Origin: Bacteroidota bacterium
GTDB taxonomy: Bacteria > Bacteroidota > Bacteroidia > Chitinophagales > LD1
NCBI GenBank assembly: GCA_947476645.1
Contig: CANJRM010000017.1
Coordinates: forward strand, 1-46,261
DNA: 46,261 bases
Reading direction: 5' to 3'
Shown: in pieces, positions 1 through 9,323 of the stretch
How positions within the stretch are numbered: the stretch's first letter is position 1
Layout of the letters: each line of letters begins with the position of its first letter
The notes under the pieces: generated by a model
Database searches by the model: none
Told to the model about the DNA's origin: nothing
Seen by the model: only the letters and a program-made list of their open reading frames with translations
Position numbers and translations under genes: made by a program

Positions 1-2069
1 ACCTGTGCGTTTAAGTTCGCACCATCCATATACACCTGTCCGCCATTGGCGTGAATCACTTCGCAAATATCTTTGATGGCACTTTCAAATACTCCATGTG
101 TAGATGGATAAGTTACCATGAAACAACAAAGATTGTCTTTATGTTCTTCCGCTTTTTTCAGCAAATCAGCAAAGTCAATATTACCGTGGCTATCGGTAGC
201 CACCACAACAACTTTCAATCCTGCCATTACAGCAGTTGCCGGATTTGTTCCGTGTGCCGAAGCAGGAATCAACGCCACATCTCTATGTCCTTGCCCGATA
301 TCTTTTTGATAAGCGCGAATAACTAACAAGCCCGCATACTCACCTTGTGCTCCTGAATTTGGCTGAAGAGAAGTAGCTGCGAAGGCAGTAATCTCACTCA
401 AATAATTTTCAAGCGCGGTAATGATTTCTAAGTAACCTGTTGCCTGCGACTTAGGTGCAAACGGATGAATGTTCGCGAACTCTGCCCAGCTAATTGGTTC
501 AAGTTCTGCTGCTGCATTTAACTTCATGGTGCAAGAGCCAAGAGCAATCATTGATTTGGTCAACGACAAATCTTTATTCTCTAAACTTTTAATGTAGCGC
601 ATCAATTGGCTTTCGCTCTTGTGTGTATTGAACACCGGATGAGTTAAGTAAGTTGATGTTCTTTTTAAACCGGTTGGCAGTTCCAAAGGTTGAGGCGCGT
701 AACGATAAATATCAAACGTGTAATCATCTTTACCAACCGCACAAGCGAATACGTTTACAATGTCCACGACATCTTCCGGCTGTGTGGTTTCATCTAACGA
801 AATAGAAATACCGTTCGTGTCGTAATAGAAATTCATTTCCTTATTCACCGCCAGTTGATGAATGAAATCATGCTTCTGGTCTTGTCCCGTAGTATCAATT
901 TTCAGTGTATCGAAATGATATTGATTACTGATTTTAAAACCTAAGTGATGTAATTCTTTTCTAAGAATAGAAGCTAACGTATAAACGCGAAGCGCAATAT
1001 TCTTTACGCCATCTGCTCCATGATACACACCATACATTCCCGACATAATAGCGAGCAATGCCTGAGCCGTGCAAATGTTAGAAGTTGCTTTCTCTCTGCG
1101 AATGTGTTGCTCTCTTGTTTGCAATGCCATGCGTAAAGCAGGCTTGCCTTGGCTATCAACACTCACACCGATAATTCTTCCGGGTAAAATTCTTTTGTAA
1201 TCATCTTTAGTAGCAAAGAATGCGGCATGAGGACCACCATAACCCATTGGCACACCAAAGCGTTGTGAATTACCCACTACACAATCGGCACCAAACTCGC
1301 CCGGTGGGGTAAGTAAAGTCAAGGCAAGTAAATCAGTCGCCACACACACGTAACATTCTAAGGCGTGGCACTTTTCCGTAAATGCTTTATAATCTAAAAT
1401 GCTTCCATCCATTGCCGGATATTGCAACAAGGCACCGAAGAAATCTTTATCTAACTCAACAGTATTGTAATCGCCAATAACTACTTCAATACCCAATACA
1501 CCCGCGCGGGTTTTAATGACATCAATAGTTTGTGGTAAACACAAACTAGAAACAAAAAACTTATTGTGCAGTGCATCTTTCTTATTCTTTAAACCCCAGA
1601 ACATGTGCATGGCTTCAGCCGCTGCGGTTCCTTCATCAAGCAACGAAGCATTGGCAATAGGCATACCGGTAAGGTCGCTCACCATGGTTTGAAAATTCAG
1701 CAACGCTTCTAATCTGCCTTGTGCAATCTCCGCTTGATAAGGCGTGTATTGGGTATACCAACCCGGGTTCTCTAAAATATTTCTGCGGATGGCAGCCGGT
1801 GTAATGTTGTTGTAATAACCCAAGCCGATGTATGAACGAAACACTTTGTTCTTCGCTGCTTTCTTCTTCAGTTCGCGCAGATAATTGTATTCACTTTGTG
1901 CATCGGGCAGGTTCAGTTTATCTTTTCTGCGAATGTTAGCAGGAACGGTTTCTGAAATTAAATCTTCCAGACTGTTTACTCCGATAGCTTTCAGCATTTC
2001 GGCAGTTTGATTTTCATCGGGTCCAATGTGGCGGTTTACAAAGTGGTCGGTTGAGCGAAGATTAAGCAT
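1..2069 (-). CDS. gcvP: Glycine dehydrogenase (decarboxylating), P-protein; 3' end beyond window
   Basis: P-protein of the glycine cleavage system, a PLP enzyme that decarboxylates glycine and passes the aminomethyl group to lipoyl-H protein in the cytosol. The reading frame is open from an ATG at 2069 (starts [19 protein letters not shown], the usual N-terminus with the RHIGP motif) to the window edge, about 689 codons of a family near 950-960. The last visible residues are [14 protein letters not shown], a strongly conserved P-protein motif; the PLP-lysine region should follow just outside. No glycine riboswitch-like structure was seen in the roughly 100 bp upstream. Identity is secure; the 3' end is not visible. 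Confidence 0.95.
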   Translation of the reverse strand, partial: MLNLRSTDHFVNRHIGPDENQTAEMLKAIGVNSLEDLISETVPANIRRKDKLNLPDAQSEYNYLRELKKKAAKNKVFRSYIGLGYYNNITPAAIRRNILENPGWYTQYTPYQAEIAQGRLEALLNFQTMVSDLTGMPIANASLLDEGTAAAEAMHMFWGLKNKKDALHNKFFVSSLCLPQTIDVIKTRAGVLGIEVVIGDYNTVELDKDFFGALLQYPAMDGSILDYKAFTEKCHALECYVCVATDLLALTLLTPPGEFGADCVVGNSQRFGVPMGYGGPHAAFFATKDDYKRILPGRIIGVSVDSQGKPALRMALQTREQHIRREKATSNICTAQALLAIMSGMYGVYHGADGVKNIALRVYTLASILRKELHHLGFKISNQYHFDTLKIDTTGQDQKHDFIHQLAVNKEMNFYYDTNGISISLDETTQPEDVVDIVNVFACAVGKDDYTFDIYRYAPQPLELPTGLKRTSTYLTHPVFNTHKSESQLMRYIKSLENKDLSLTKSMIALGSCTMKLNAAAELEPISWAEFANIHPFAPKSQATGYLEIITALENYLSEITAFAATSLQPNSGAQGEYAGLLVIRAYQKDIGQGHRDVALIPASAHGTNPATAVMAGLKVVVVATDSHGNIDFADLLKKAEEHKDNLCCFMVTYPSTHGVFESAIKDICEVIHANGGQVYMDGANLNAQ

Positions 2070-2173
2070 GTTTACGCGTAGTTAGCAGTTTGAATAATGG
2101 GCGCGAAAATAATAAAGCAGCGAACTAAATTTTGTGACAAAAAACGGTTGTCAACATTCTTTACAAACAAAAT

Positions 2174-2764
2174 TTACGCGCTAAGGTTTTGCAAATTTTT
2201 CTTCACCGTTTCCCATTCATCATCAATAATGCTATAGATAGCGGTATAGCGGAAATTTCCGTTTTCCATCAGGCGTTGCTTACGCAAAATTCCCTCCAAC
2301 TGCCCGCCAATTTTTTCAATCGCTTTGCGCGAGCGAACGTTTGTAGAAGTTGCTTTGAACTGCACCCGAACAGTTTTTAGCGTTTCAAAGCAGAAGCTCA
2401 GCAAGATCAATTTGCATTCTGTGTTTATGCCTGTTTTCCAGAAATCTTTTATCAGCCACGTTCTGCCAATTTCTAATTGGCGGTCGGTTACATCCATGTC
2501 GTATAACATGGTAGAGCCAATCAGCTTTTTAGATTCTTTATGGTAAATAACGAACGGATAGTGTGTTCCTTTTTCCCTACCTGCCAAAGCAGCATCGTAA
2601 GAAGGAATAAATTTTTCGGGGTCTGAATAATCCTGAGGGTAAAATTCCCATAAGCTTTTGTCATTTGTCAATGGCAGAAGTTCTTCATAATGTTCGCGCT
2701 CCATCGGACGCAACTCAACGGTTTTCCCAACTAAAATGGTAGGATGTTTAATCCAATTATTCAT
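2174..2764 (-). CDS. GNAT family N-acetyltransferase (RimJ/RimL-like)
   Basis: A 196-residue protein with the RimJ/RimL-type GNAT layout: an N-terminal TVELRPMEREHYEEL strand-helix, a central IGSTMLYDMD / LEIGRTWLIKDFWKTGINTE block corresponding to the acetyl-CoA-binding region, and a late NVRSRKAIEKIGGQLEG segment, the family's common 'N..S...ekiGF' motif. It probably acetylates a small molecule or a protein N-terminus using acetyl-CoA; the substrate cannot be read from sequence. It stands alone, divergent from the DUF2461 gene, with 104 bp to gcvP. Start chosen at the ATG that gives the usual short N-terminus before TVELRP. Confidence 0.85.
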   Translation of the reverse strand: MNNWIKHPTILVGKTVELRPMEREHYEELLPLTNDKSLWEFYPQDYSDPEKFIPSYDAALAGREKGTHYPFVIYHKESKKLIGSTMLYDMDVTDRQLEIGRTWLIKDFWKTGINTECKLILLSFCFETLKTVRVQFKATSTNVRSRKAIEKIGGQLEGILRKQRLMENGNFRYTAIYSIIDDEWETVKKNLQNLSA

Positions 2765-2885
2765 GATGCTAAAATAGAATTTGTTGCTTATGTTTCGTGC
2801 TTGGACAAACTCAGCATGACAAAAGATAGTGTCCTAAAAACTTATGCATTTCTGATATTATTGCATTCTAAATTTTGAAACGGTT

Positions 2886-3554
2886 ATGAAATATTTCTCT
2901 CCCGCATTTTTTAAATTCCTCGATGAACTTTCGAAAAATAACAACAAAGAATGGTTCGATGAAAATCGACATCGTTATGAAAGCGATGTGAAGCAACCCT
3001 TCAAAAAATTGGTAGAAGATTTAACGGCAAAACTTTCAAAAGAAATTCCTGAACTCAACCAACAGGTACACAAAGCTATCTTCCGCATTAACCGCGACAT
3101 TCGTTTCGCAAAAGATAAATCGCCTTATAAAAATAACGTGGCAGCTGTTTTTAGTCGCAAAGGAACGCAGGATATTGATTTCCCCGGCTTCTATATTCAT
3201 ATCGGCTCAAAAGAAATTTTAGTAGGCGGTGGAAAGTACGAAGTGAGTAAAGAGCATTTGGCTAAAATTCGTCAGGAGATTTATTACAACAATGGCGGTT
3301 TCAAAAAAATACTGAACGAGAAAAGCTTTAAAAAAAAATACGGCAAGCTTGATGGAGATAAAAACAAAGTGCTTCCCGCTGAATACAAAAAGTTTGAAAA
3401 AACACAGCCGTACATAGCCAACAAACAATTCTGGTATCACAGTTTACTTACACGAAAAGAAATTCTCAGCGATAAACTCGATACTATTCTGCTCTCGTAT
3501 TTCAAAGCAGGAATGAAAATGAATAAGTTCTTACTCGAAGCAATCAATAGTTAA
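2886..3554 (+). CDS. DUF2461 / TIGR02453 family protein
   Basis: A 222-residue protein with the features of the DUF2461 family: N-terminal FFKFLDELSKNNNKEWFDENR, then a central DIRFAKDKSPYKNNVAAVF and GFYIHIG block. The function of the family is unknown. It is the first gene of a three-gene plus-strand cluster with very short spacers (5 bp to the next gene, 12 bp to the third). Length is normal for the family, and no signal peptide or membrane segment is visible. Confidence 0.88.
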   Translation: MKYFSPAFFKFLDELSKNNNKEWFDENRHRYESDVKQPFKKLVEDLTAKLSKEIPELNQQVHKAIFRINRDIRFAKDKSPYKNNVAAVFSRKGTQDIDFPGFYIHIGSKEILVGGGKYEVSKEHLAKIRQEIYYNNGGFKKILNEKSFKKKYGKLDGDKNKVLPAEYKKFEKTQPYIANKQFWYHSLLTRKEILSDKLDTILLSYFKAGMKMNKFLLEAINS

Positions 3555-3559
3555 CCGTA

Positions 3560-4237
3560 ATGAAATTACTTCTCTGTGTTTCTTCTCTTAACGATATTGT
3601 ATCTTGCTTAAAGCATTTTGGAATTAATCCGGAAAAGAATTCACCGCTCAGCTTTTTGTCGTCTGCAAAAATTCTTCATCATGAAGTAGATATTTTAGAA
3701 ACGGGAGTTGGTATTTATCAAACCACTTATAAACTCACAAAGGTTTTATTGCAGCAGAAATATCATCTGGCATTAAAGCTTTCTTTCGGAAATTCTTACA
3801 AAGAAGAATTTCCTGTTGGTCGTGTGCTCAATATCATCAATGAGAAACCCGGTGATTTCGGAATGCTTGAAAATGCAGAATGGAAAGACCACTATGATTT
3901 CGGTTTGCTTAAAGCAACTGACGAGCCGCAGGTTCGTGGTGGCTTTATCAATATGACCAATGCTTACATGAATGTTTTTGCTTCGTTCAAAAAAGCAGTG
4001 GGCGTTACAGTGAATAATTATGCCGATACCAACACGTTTCAACTTCGGAAAGGAAAATACAAAGCCGATTGTGAAACGGGTGACGGACTTGGTTTTGTTT
4101 ATACCTGCTTATTCGAAAAGCAAAGCTTTTATCAGTTGTGTTTCATAGAAAGAAATCTTGTTTCTGGTGATATTGATTTTGAAAAAGCAAAAAATACCAT
4201 GAACGAAACATTGATAGATTTGATTCGGAAATTATAA
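3560..4237 (+). CDS. Nucleoside phosphorylase-superfamily protein, futalosine hydrolase-like (MqnB-like)
   Basis: A 225-residue protein resembling MqnB, which cleaves futalosine to dehypoxanthine futalosine in the futalosine menaquinone pathway. Visible signs are the ILETGVGIYQTTYKL segment (the GvG..n a/t turn of the superfamily) and a C-terminal ETGDGLGFVYTCLFEKQSFYQLCFIERNLV block matching the 'EsMEgaaf.y.c....ip..qiRsiSN' region. The match is divergent: the usual ESMEG and RSISN residues read ETGDG and IERNL here. The fold assignment is solid, but catalysis on futalosine is an inference. No other menaquinone genes are in the window. The gene is tightly coupled to its neighbours. Confidence 0.7.
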   Translation: MKLLLCVSSLNDIVSCLKHFGINPEKNSPLSFLSSAKILHHEVDILETGVGIYQTTYKLTKVLLQQKYHLALKLSFGNSYKEEFPVGRVLNIINEKPGDFGMLENAEWKDHYDFGLLKATDEPQVRGGFINMTNAYMNVFASFKKAVGVTVNNYADTNTFQLRKGKYKADCETGDGLGFVYTCLFEKQSFYQLCFIERNLVSGDIDFEKAKNTMNETLIDLIRKL

Positions 4238-4249
4238 ACACAAAAGGCA

Positions 4250-4786
4250 ATGACAAACACAGAATTACTCGAACAATACCGCGAATGGAGAAAGAAGGAA
4301 GACCCGAAAACATTGAAAATGTTGAACAATGTTTTAGCGTTCGAAATATTTTTGGCGGGCAGATTGCCGATGGGTTTTATTGCGGGATTAAAAGTAAAAT
4401 CGGTTGATGCCAACCAGTGCCAAATCAATGTTCCTTATCGTTGGGTAAATCAAAATCCTTTTCGCTCTACTTATTTCGCGGTGCTTTCAATGGCTGCTGA
4501 AATGAGCACAGGAATGTTAGGCATGATGATGACTAATAATTCTCAACCATCGGTTTCGATGCTGGTTACTCACCTCGAAGCTGATTTTGTAAAAAAAGCA
4601 ACGGGCATTACCACCTTTACTTGTAACGATGGACAAGCCATTAACGAAACTATTGAAAGAGCAATTATGACTCAACAAGGTCAGGCATTTACTGCAACCA
4701 GTGTGGGCACTTCTGCCAGTGGTGAAGTGGAAGCAAAGTTCAGAATAGAATGGAGCTTTAAAATGCGCAGCAAACAATCTAAATAA
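4250..4786 (+). CDS. DUF4442 hotdog-fold thioesterase-like protein
   Basis: A 178-residue protein of the DUF4442 type (hotdog fold, related to acyl-CoA thioesterases). The pattern VPYRWVNQNPFRSTYFAVLSMAAEMSTGMLG is the central-helix region of that family, where substrate and dimer contacts occur; VTHLEADFVKKATG is the following strand pair. It is the third gene of the DUF2461/MqnB-like cluster and ends just before a strong terminator. A role in acyl-thioester turnover is inferred from the family; no substrate can be named. Confidence 0.8.
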   Translation: MTNTELLEQYREWRKKEDPKTLKMLNNVLAFEIFLAGRLPMGFIAGLKVKSVDANQCQINVPYRWVNQNPFRSTYFAVLSMAAEMSTGMLGMMMTNNSQPSVSMLVTHLEADFVKKATGITTFTCNDGQAINETIERAIMTQQGQAFTATSVGTSASGEVEAKFRIEWSFKMRSKQSK

Positions 4787-4788
4787 AC

Positions 4789-4815
4789 AAAGCGGGTCTT
4801 ACGGGACCCGCTTTT
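4789..4815. terminator. Bidirectional intrinsic terminator
   Basis: A perfect 10-bp inverted repeat (AAAGCGGGTC / GACCCGCTTT) with a six-base loop, with A-tract and T-tract flanks. It lies between two convergent genes and can serve both. Confidence 0.85.
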
Positions 4816-4838
4816 AGCTTGTTCATTAATCCTTAAAA

Positions 4839-5687
4839 TTATTTTGCCATTGCTAAGTTACCGCTGTTTATGGTAGCTATTGGTAGAGTAGTTTCGTTTC
4901 CTTCAGCATTGATTGCTTTTACACGGTAGTAAGTCAGGTTGCTGTTGATTTGAGTATCCGTATAAGTCATTGCTACATCAGCCGCCTTATTCACGTTAAC
5001 CATTTGAAGTAAAGAGTAGTTCTTCCCATCGCTACTTTTTTCTACCGAGAAAATTGAAACATCAATTTTAGTTGGATTTACAACGCTCAACACCACACTG
5101 TTTGCATTTAAGATAGCATCTAAGTTGAAAGGCGAAGAAGCAGTTGCCTGATTTTCGATTGAGTTAGCGTAAAACATTCTAACATCAGAACCTATTTTTG
5201 CTTTAGAAGAAGAAGAAACGTTGTTGTTTACAAAGTAAGCTCCACCTTTTCCGGCAACTTCACCAGAAATATTGTTGAAATTGTTTCCAGCAGTTACGTT
5301 GTTGTTGTTAGCAATATTGCCTCTGTTCTCAATATCCATCATAGCTTCTAAAATCAAGTTGTTGTTGATAGTTCCTTCGTTGATGATTCTCTTTAACACC
5401 GTGTTTCCGTTGTTTACAAATGTTCCTCCTTTAGAAACCAGCATATCTTTCATCCCAACCATTCCTGCTCCTTTCGCTACTGTTAATGTTCCTTCTACTG
5501 TTATTGCCGTGTTTAAAGTTATTTGCCCTGTTACTACTACTACATCTTCTGCTTTAATGGTAGAGCCCGCGTAGTCACCGCCCCAAACGGCTGCATCAGT
5601 CCATTTACCGGAACCAACAGTATAAGTCTTAGCATTTGCCGAAGCTATCGTGAGAAGCGCTGCGATGATGATGTAAACTTTTTTCAT
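4839..5687 (-). CDS. Secreted asparagine-rich beta-strand repeat protein
   Basis: The start is placed at the internal ATG at 5687 because MKKVYIIIAALLTIASANA is a clear signal peptide (282 aa). The mature part opens with YTVGSGKWTDAAVWGG, common at the start of Bacteroidota surface proteins. It continues as a run of short, Asn- and Gly-rich strands (GGTFVNNGNTVLKRIINEGT, NNNNVTAGNNFNN) suggesting a right-handed beta-helix. The C-terminal segment FSVEKSSDGKNYSLLQ...YYRVKAINAEGNE is like the fibronectin-type modules that often precede T9SS sorting domains, but no sorting domain follows. It is probably exported to the periplasm or cell surface; function unknown. Confidence 0.7.
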   Translation of the reverse strand: MKKVYIIIAALLTIASANAKTYTVGSGKWTDAAVWGGDYAGSTIKAEDVVVVTGQITLNTAITVEGTLTVAKGAGMVGMKDMLVSKGGTFVNNGNTVLKRIINEGTINNNLILEAMMDIENRGNIANNNNVTAGNNFNNISGEVAGKGGAYFVNNNVSSSSKAKIGSDVRMFYANSIENQATASSPFNLDAILNANSVVLSVVNPTKIDVSIFSVEKSSDGKNYSLLQMVNVNKAADVAMTYTDTQINSNLTYYRVKAINAEGNETTLPIATINSGNLAMAK

Positions 5688-5968
5688 GATTTGGGATTTA
5701 AAATTGAATCTATGTGTGTGTTTACGCTCACTATTGTAAAAAGGTTTCACTTGTCGATTACAATGTTTTACTTGTATGGACTTTGCCCTTGAAAATCAAC
5801 CCATAAGATATGTTTTTACGAGTCTTTACTTGTTGAAATCATGCCGAACAAGTGGCAGATTGAGCAACACAACATGTAACCTTTTTAAGGGTGTTTGAAA
5901 AGTGCAACAACGAAAGACTCGTTGGCTTGAAAAAGGAAGAAAAAAGAGAGGATTAAGAAGAAAATCGA

Positions 5969-6607
5969 CTACTCCTGCCATTTACCCTTTACAAAAAGGG
6001 CATAGCACACGTAAGCAAAAAACGGAGCGCCTATTACATCGGCTGTATAATGAACGTGTTGCCATACGAGCATAATTGCTACTGCAATAGCCGAAAGAAA
6101 GGTAAACGATTTCAAGGCAACACTTCTGCAACACAAAAAGAAAATACAAAGGTCAGCCATATGACCTGAATAGAAAAGGTCGTTGAGAATGTCTTTATTT
6201 TCTCCTACCAAAAAATCAAGAAATGGATCGTGAAGCGGAACCGTATCCGTTGGCGGAACAAGAGGAATAAGCACAATAAAAACTCCACGCAATAAAAATA
6301 CAACCAGAAAAGCGCGGGCTACATAATAGAAATCGCGGGGTCGTGCAATAATGTAGATGATAAACAAAATTGCACACGAGTAGGTGATAGAGAAAATAAT
6401 AGTGGAGAAGTCGCGCGGCACAAAAAACTTTTGAATAGGGTCGTTTAGAATTACACCGGGTGTTAAACGATTCCATGCCAGGAAATGCACCATCGCCATA
6501 TAAAGCGAAGTGCAAACAACTGCATTGATGGTAAAGCGCATCAGGAAGTTCTTTTCTTCGAGTGCTTCGCTCCAGTTATTTCGAAAAGTAAGATACCACG
6601 AGTTCAT
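5969..6607 (-). CDS. PAP2_C / sphingomyelin synthase-like membrane protein
   Basis: A 212-residue polytopic membrane protein with roughly five to six hydrophobic segments. Near the C-terminus it carries DLFYSGHMADL and HVHYTADVIGAPFFAY, matching the two catalytic blocks of the PAP2_C (sphingomyelin synthase/lipid phosphate phosphatase-like) family: a histidine in SGH and the His/Asp pair in HYTxDV. Such enzymes transfer or remove lipid head-group phosphates at the membrane. Bacteroidota make sphingolipids, so a lipid head-group role is plausible, but the substrate is not known. Divergent from ccmC, with about 116 bp between them. Confidence 0.75.
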   Translation of the reverse strand: MNSWYLTFRNNWSEALEEKNFLMRFTINAVVCTSLYMAMVHFLAWNRLTPGVILNDPIQKFFVPRDFSTIIFSITYSCAILFIIYIIARPRDFYYVARAFLVVFLLRGVFIVLIPLVPPTDTVPLHDPFLDFLVGENKDILNDLFYSGHMADLCIFFLCCRSVALKSFTFLSAIAVAIMLVWQHVHYTADVIGAPFFAYVCYALFVKGKWQE

Positions 6608-6673
6608 AGGCAGATATGCAGGAATTTTCGCAATGATAAATAAAAATGGTTACCGATTATTTGAAAATTCATT

Positions 6674-6681
6674 TAGGTTTG
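6674..6681 (+). promoter_or_regulatory. Candidate Bacteroidota -7 box for ccmC
   Basis: TAGGTTTG matches the TAnnTTTG consensus and lies 43 nt before the ATG of the downstream gene. No good TTTG -33 box is present at the usual distance, so this is tentative. Confidence 0.4.
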
Positions 6682-6723
6682 ACCCGTAACGAATTCACAT
6701 AAATAAATCGTTTAAGCAGCTCG

Positions 6724-7815
6724 ATGAAATGGATTTACAGCACATGGTGGAAATGGATTTCGGTGGTGTTATTGACTTATGTAGTAGCGGGTAGTTTTTT
6801 TGTTCCGCTTGGTCCGGGAATTACAAAAGTTTCTCCACTTGGCTTTTATCCCGATTCAGTTTACACTTTCCAAATCAATACGTCACATGCTCACTTTCTT
6901 TCGCCACAAGCAGGTAAAGTTCAATTGTGGTTTAAAAATCAGAGTAGCTACTTCGCTCCTATTTCTTTTAAAGTAACAAGTAACACTACTGCCGAAGCAC
7001 AGTTTGCAGTAGGTTCAAGTCAGCAAAATAATTTCAAGCCATCTAATTTCGATGTAGTGCTGAATGATGATTTAGACGGAACCTTTGCGCTACGCGATGC
7101 AATTACTTTAGTAGCATCCTCTTCAACTGATACTTCATTCAAATCGTTATTGGTTAATACTGAACCCGAAGTCAAAAGCAATCATCATCAATTGGTTTGC
7201 TTCCCTTACCGCGAAATTTTATACGAAACTATTCGCAATACGTTCTTTCATGTGCCTATGTGGTTTGTGATGACTATGCTGGTGTTTGCTTCGTTCATTG
7301 CAAGTATTCGCTATTTGGTAAACGGAAAAGAAGAAGCTGATTTACTGGCTGAGCAAAGTGTAATTGTAGCACTGCTGTTTGGCACTTGCGGTTATCTAAC
7401 GGGTTTGCTTTGGGCAAAATACACCTGGTATATCGGAGTTTCGTGGGGCGATGTAATTCGCAAACTATTGCTGGAAGATATAAAGATGGCGGCAGCTTTA
7501 GTGGCTATGTTTTTTTATGCCGCTTATTTAATTCTCCGCAGTTCATTTGAAGATGCGGCTAAGCGCGCGCGCATTTCTGCCGTCTACAATATTTTTGCTT
7601 TTGTGATTTTTATTCTGTGTGTGTTTGTTTTGCCGCGTCTTACAGACTCCATGCATCCCGGCAACGGTGGAAATCCTGCATTCAGCAAATACGATTTAGA
7701 CAGCACGCTCCGAATGTTTTTCTATCCTGCAGTTATCGGTTGGATTTTACTCGGCTTTTGGATTTTATCTGTGCTTATCCGCATTCAACTCCTTTCTAAA
7801 AAACAGAAATCATGA
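6724..7815 (+). CDS. ccmC: CcmC-like heme handling / cytochrome c biogenesis membrane protein
   Basis: A 363-residue membrane protein. After one N-terminal membrane span there is a periplasmic stretch of about 150 residues, then a CcmC-like core: FFHVPMWFVM (the conserved HVP..W histidine), a GYLTGLLWAKYTWYIGVSWGDVIRKL block corresponding to the tryptophan-rich WWD motif, and DSMHPGNGG, where CcmC has its second heme-ligand histidine. CcmC delivers heme to the maturation machinery for c-type cytochromes. The next gene is a CcmD-like protein overlapping by 4 bp, which supports the call. The extended periplasmic insert is longer than in proteobacterial CcmC. No other ccm genes are in view. Confidence 0.75.
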   Translation: MKWIYSTWWKWISVVLLTYVVAGSFFVPLGPGITKVSPLGFYPDSVYTFQINTSHAHFLSPQAGKVQLWFKNQSSYFAPISFKVTSNTTAEAQFAVGSSQQNNFKPSNFDVVLNDDLDGTFALRDAITLVASSSTDTSFKSLLVNTEPEVKSNHHQLVCFPYREILYETIRNTFFHVPMWFVMTMLVFASFIASIRYLVNGKEEADLLAEQSVIVALLFGTCGYLTGLLWAKYTWYIGVSWGDVIRKLLLEDIKMAAALVAMFFYAAYLILRSSFEDAAKRARISAVYNIFAFVIFILCVFVLPRLTDSMHPGNGGNPAFSKYDLDSTLRMFFYPAVIGWILLGFWILSVLIRIQLLSKKQKS

Positions 7816-8015
7816 AACGAATTTCATCGCTTACTATTCTCACTTTATTTTGCTCCCTGCTTTTTGCTCAGGGCGATTCAGGAGCTAACAGTTTCTTTGC
7901 TTCCAATCTGAAAATTTTTGTTCCTGTAGGTGTGCTTACGATTATTCTTCTATGCATTTTCCTGTTTCTTTTTTCGATTGAAAAAAGATTAAAGAAACTG
8001 GAGAAAGAGAATTAA
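7812..8015 (+). CDS. CcmD-like small membrane protein
   Basis: 67 residues: a signal-like N-terminus (MKRISSLTILTLFCSLLFAQ), then one transmembrane helix (FVPVGVLTIILLCIFLFLF) followed by the short charged tail SIEKRLKKLEKEN. This arrangement is usual for Bacteroidota CcmD-family proteins, which stabilise CcmC. The ATG overlaps the ccmC stop (ATGA), indicating translational coupling. Confidence 0.72.
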   Translation: MKRISSLTILTLFCSLLFAQGDSGANSFFASNLKIFVPVGVLTIILLCIFLFLFSIEKRLKKLEKEN

Positions 8016-8019
8016 TCTG

Positions 8020-8040
8020 ACAAACGCGCTTAGTGTTTGT
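8020..8040. terminator. Weak hairpin between convergent genes
   Basis: A six-base inverted repeat (ACAAAC / GTTTGT) around a nine-base loop, located between the ccmD and flavoprotein stop codons. No long T-tract, so termination activity is uncertain. Confidence 0.35.
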
Positions 8041-9312
8041 TTACTCCTCTCCCATTTCATTTTCTTCTAAGTCTTTCAACTTCTTGCCAACTGCAATCAA
8101 ACGCACCATGCGCTTAAGATAAGTACTGTGATTTTTTACGTAAGGATTATTAGTATCCCATACATAACCTGCAAGTACTGAACAGATTTGCTGAATCACT
8201 TCGGCATTTCGTTCTTCAGCAAAAAATATTTTTTGCAAAGTGCCATCATACCATCCCATTACGTATGAGCGAAACGTATCAACTCCCTGCATCATTACAT
8301 CGGTATATTCTTTTTGCCAATCAACCTTTTCACCATTGAGTTGACGAACTACTAACTTGCTGGCTATTTGAGATGAAGTGGTAGCTAACGTAACACCTGA
8401 TGAAAACACAGGGTCAAGAAACTCCGTAACATTTCCTGTGAGCACAAAACCATCACCAAAAAATTTATCGGTTGTTACTGACCATGCCTGCAACACGCGC
8501 GGCTCAAATAAAAATTCGCAGTCTTTAAAGCGAGGCGCAATACTCCAGTCACTCGCAATAATATCGCGCAATTGCTTTTCGGGCTCACCCGGAAAAGCAT
8601 CAAAGAACCCGGGCTCACTTACAAAACCACACGAGGTAATTCCATTTGAAAAAGGAATACACCAGGCCCACACCCCGGGTTTGTGGTCAACAATCAAAAT
8701 ACGATTAGGCTCTACATATTCATCTCTGCGTGTATCGCGAATGTGCGTGAATAATGTTTTGCGGGGTGGAAGATTCGATGGCTTATCCAATTTAAATAAA
8801 CGAGGAATTACTCTTCCGTAACCGGAACCATCAACAATAAAACGCGCTTCAATTTTTTTCTCGGTTCCATCTTTCTCTACTACAGTAGTAGTGGAGTTTG
8901 TCCCATCAAATTGAATAGCAGTAACGGTTGTTTCGAACGCCACATCCACTCCCATTCGTTGTACCTCTGTTGCCAGCACATTATCAAAATGCGCGCGAGG
9001 CACCTGCCATGTCCAACTCCAACCTTTGGTAAACTGGTCGCTGAAATTAAAATCCATTATTCCATCGCTGCCCTGTGTAAATTTTGCTCCGAATTTTTCC
9101 TGATATCCTTGTGCTTTCAACACAGGAAGAAAACCGGCATCGTCCAGAGCTTCCATACATCTGGGCAACAAACTTTCGCCAATTACAAAGCGCGGAAATT
9201 TTTCCTTCTCTACAATTTTTACTTTGAAACCCGCCTGGTTGATGATAGAAGCAGCTACAGTTCCCGATGGTCCTGCACCTATCACTAATACGTCAACTTT
9301 TTCTGTGTTCAT
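8041..9312 (-). CDS. FAD-dependent halogenase-like oxidoreductase of pigment cluster
   Basis: A 423-residue flavoprotein. The N-terminal VLVIGAGPSGTVAA is the FAD-binding GxGxxG motif; GESLLP at about 45-50 is the conserved 'GES.lP' block. VWAWCIP at 214-220 fits the WxWxIP signature of tryptophan-type halogenases. Such enzymes use reduced FAD to halogenate aromatic rings, or act as related monooxygenases. It is the last gene of the pigment operon, 11 bp after a ketosynthase gene. Flexirubin-type pigments can carry a halogen on the aryl ring, so an aryl halogenase or hydroxylase acting on the polyene head group is a reasonable inference. The reaction itself cannot be determined from sequence. 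Confidence 0.75.
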   Translation of the reverse strand: MNTEKVDVLVIGAGPSGTVAASIINQAGFKVKIVEKEKFPRFVIGESLLPRCMEALDDAGFLPVLKAQGYQEKFGAKFTQGSDGIMDFNFSDQFTKGWSWTWQVPRAHFDNVLATEVQRMGVDVAFETTVTAIQFDGTNSTTTVVEKDGTEKKIEARFIVDGSGYGRVIPRLFKLDKPSNLPPRKTLFTHIRDTRRDEYVEPNRILIVDHKPGVWAWCIPFSNGITSCGFVSEPGFFDAFPGEPEKQLRDIIASDWSIAPRFKDCEFLFEPRVLQAWSVTTDKFFGDGFVLTGNVTEFLDPVFSSGVTLATTSSQIASKLVVRQLNGEKVDWQKEYTDVMMQGVDTFRSYVMGWYDGTLQKIFFAEERNAEVIQQICSVLAGYVWDTNNPYVKNHSTYLKRMVRLIAVGKKLKDLEENEMGEE

Positions 9313-9323
9313 TTTTTGAAATT

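Noticed and set aside
51-326. Small plus-strand frames over 1-2069
   Set aside because: They are antisense shadows of the gcvP frame.
2070-2173. Glycine riboswitch before gcvP
   Set aside because: The space is only about 100 bp and shows no paired conserved stems of that class.
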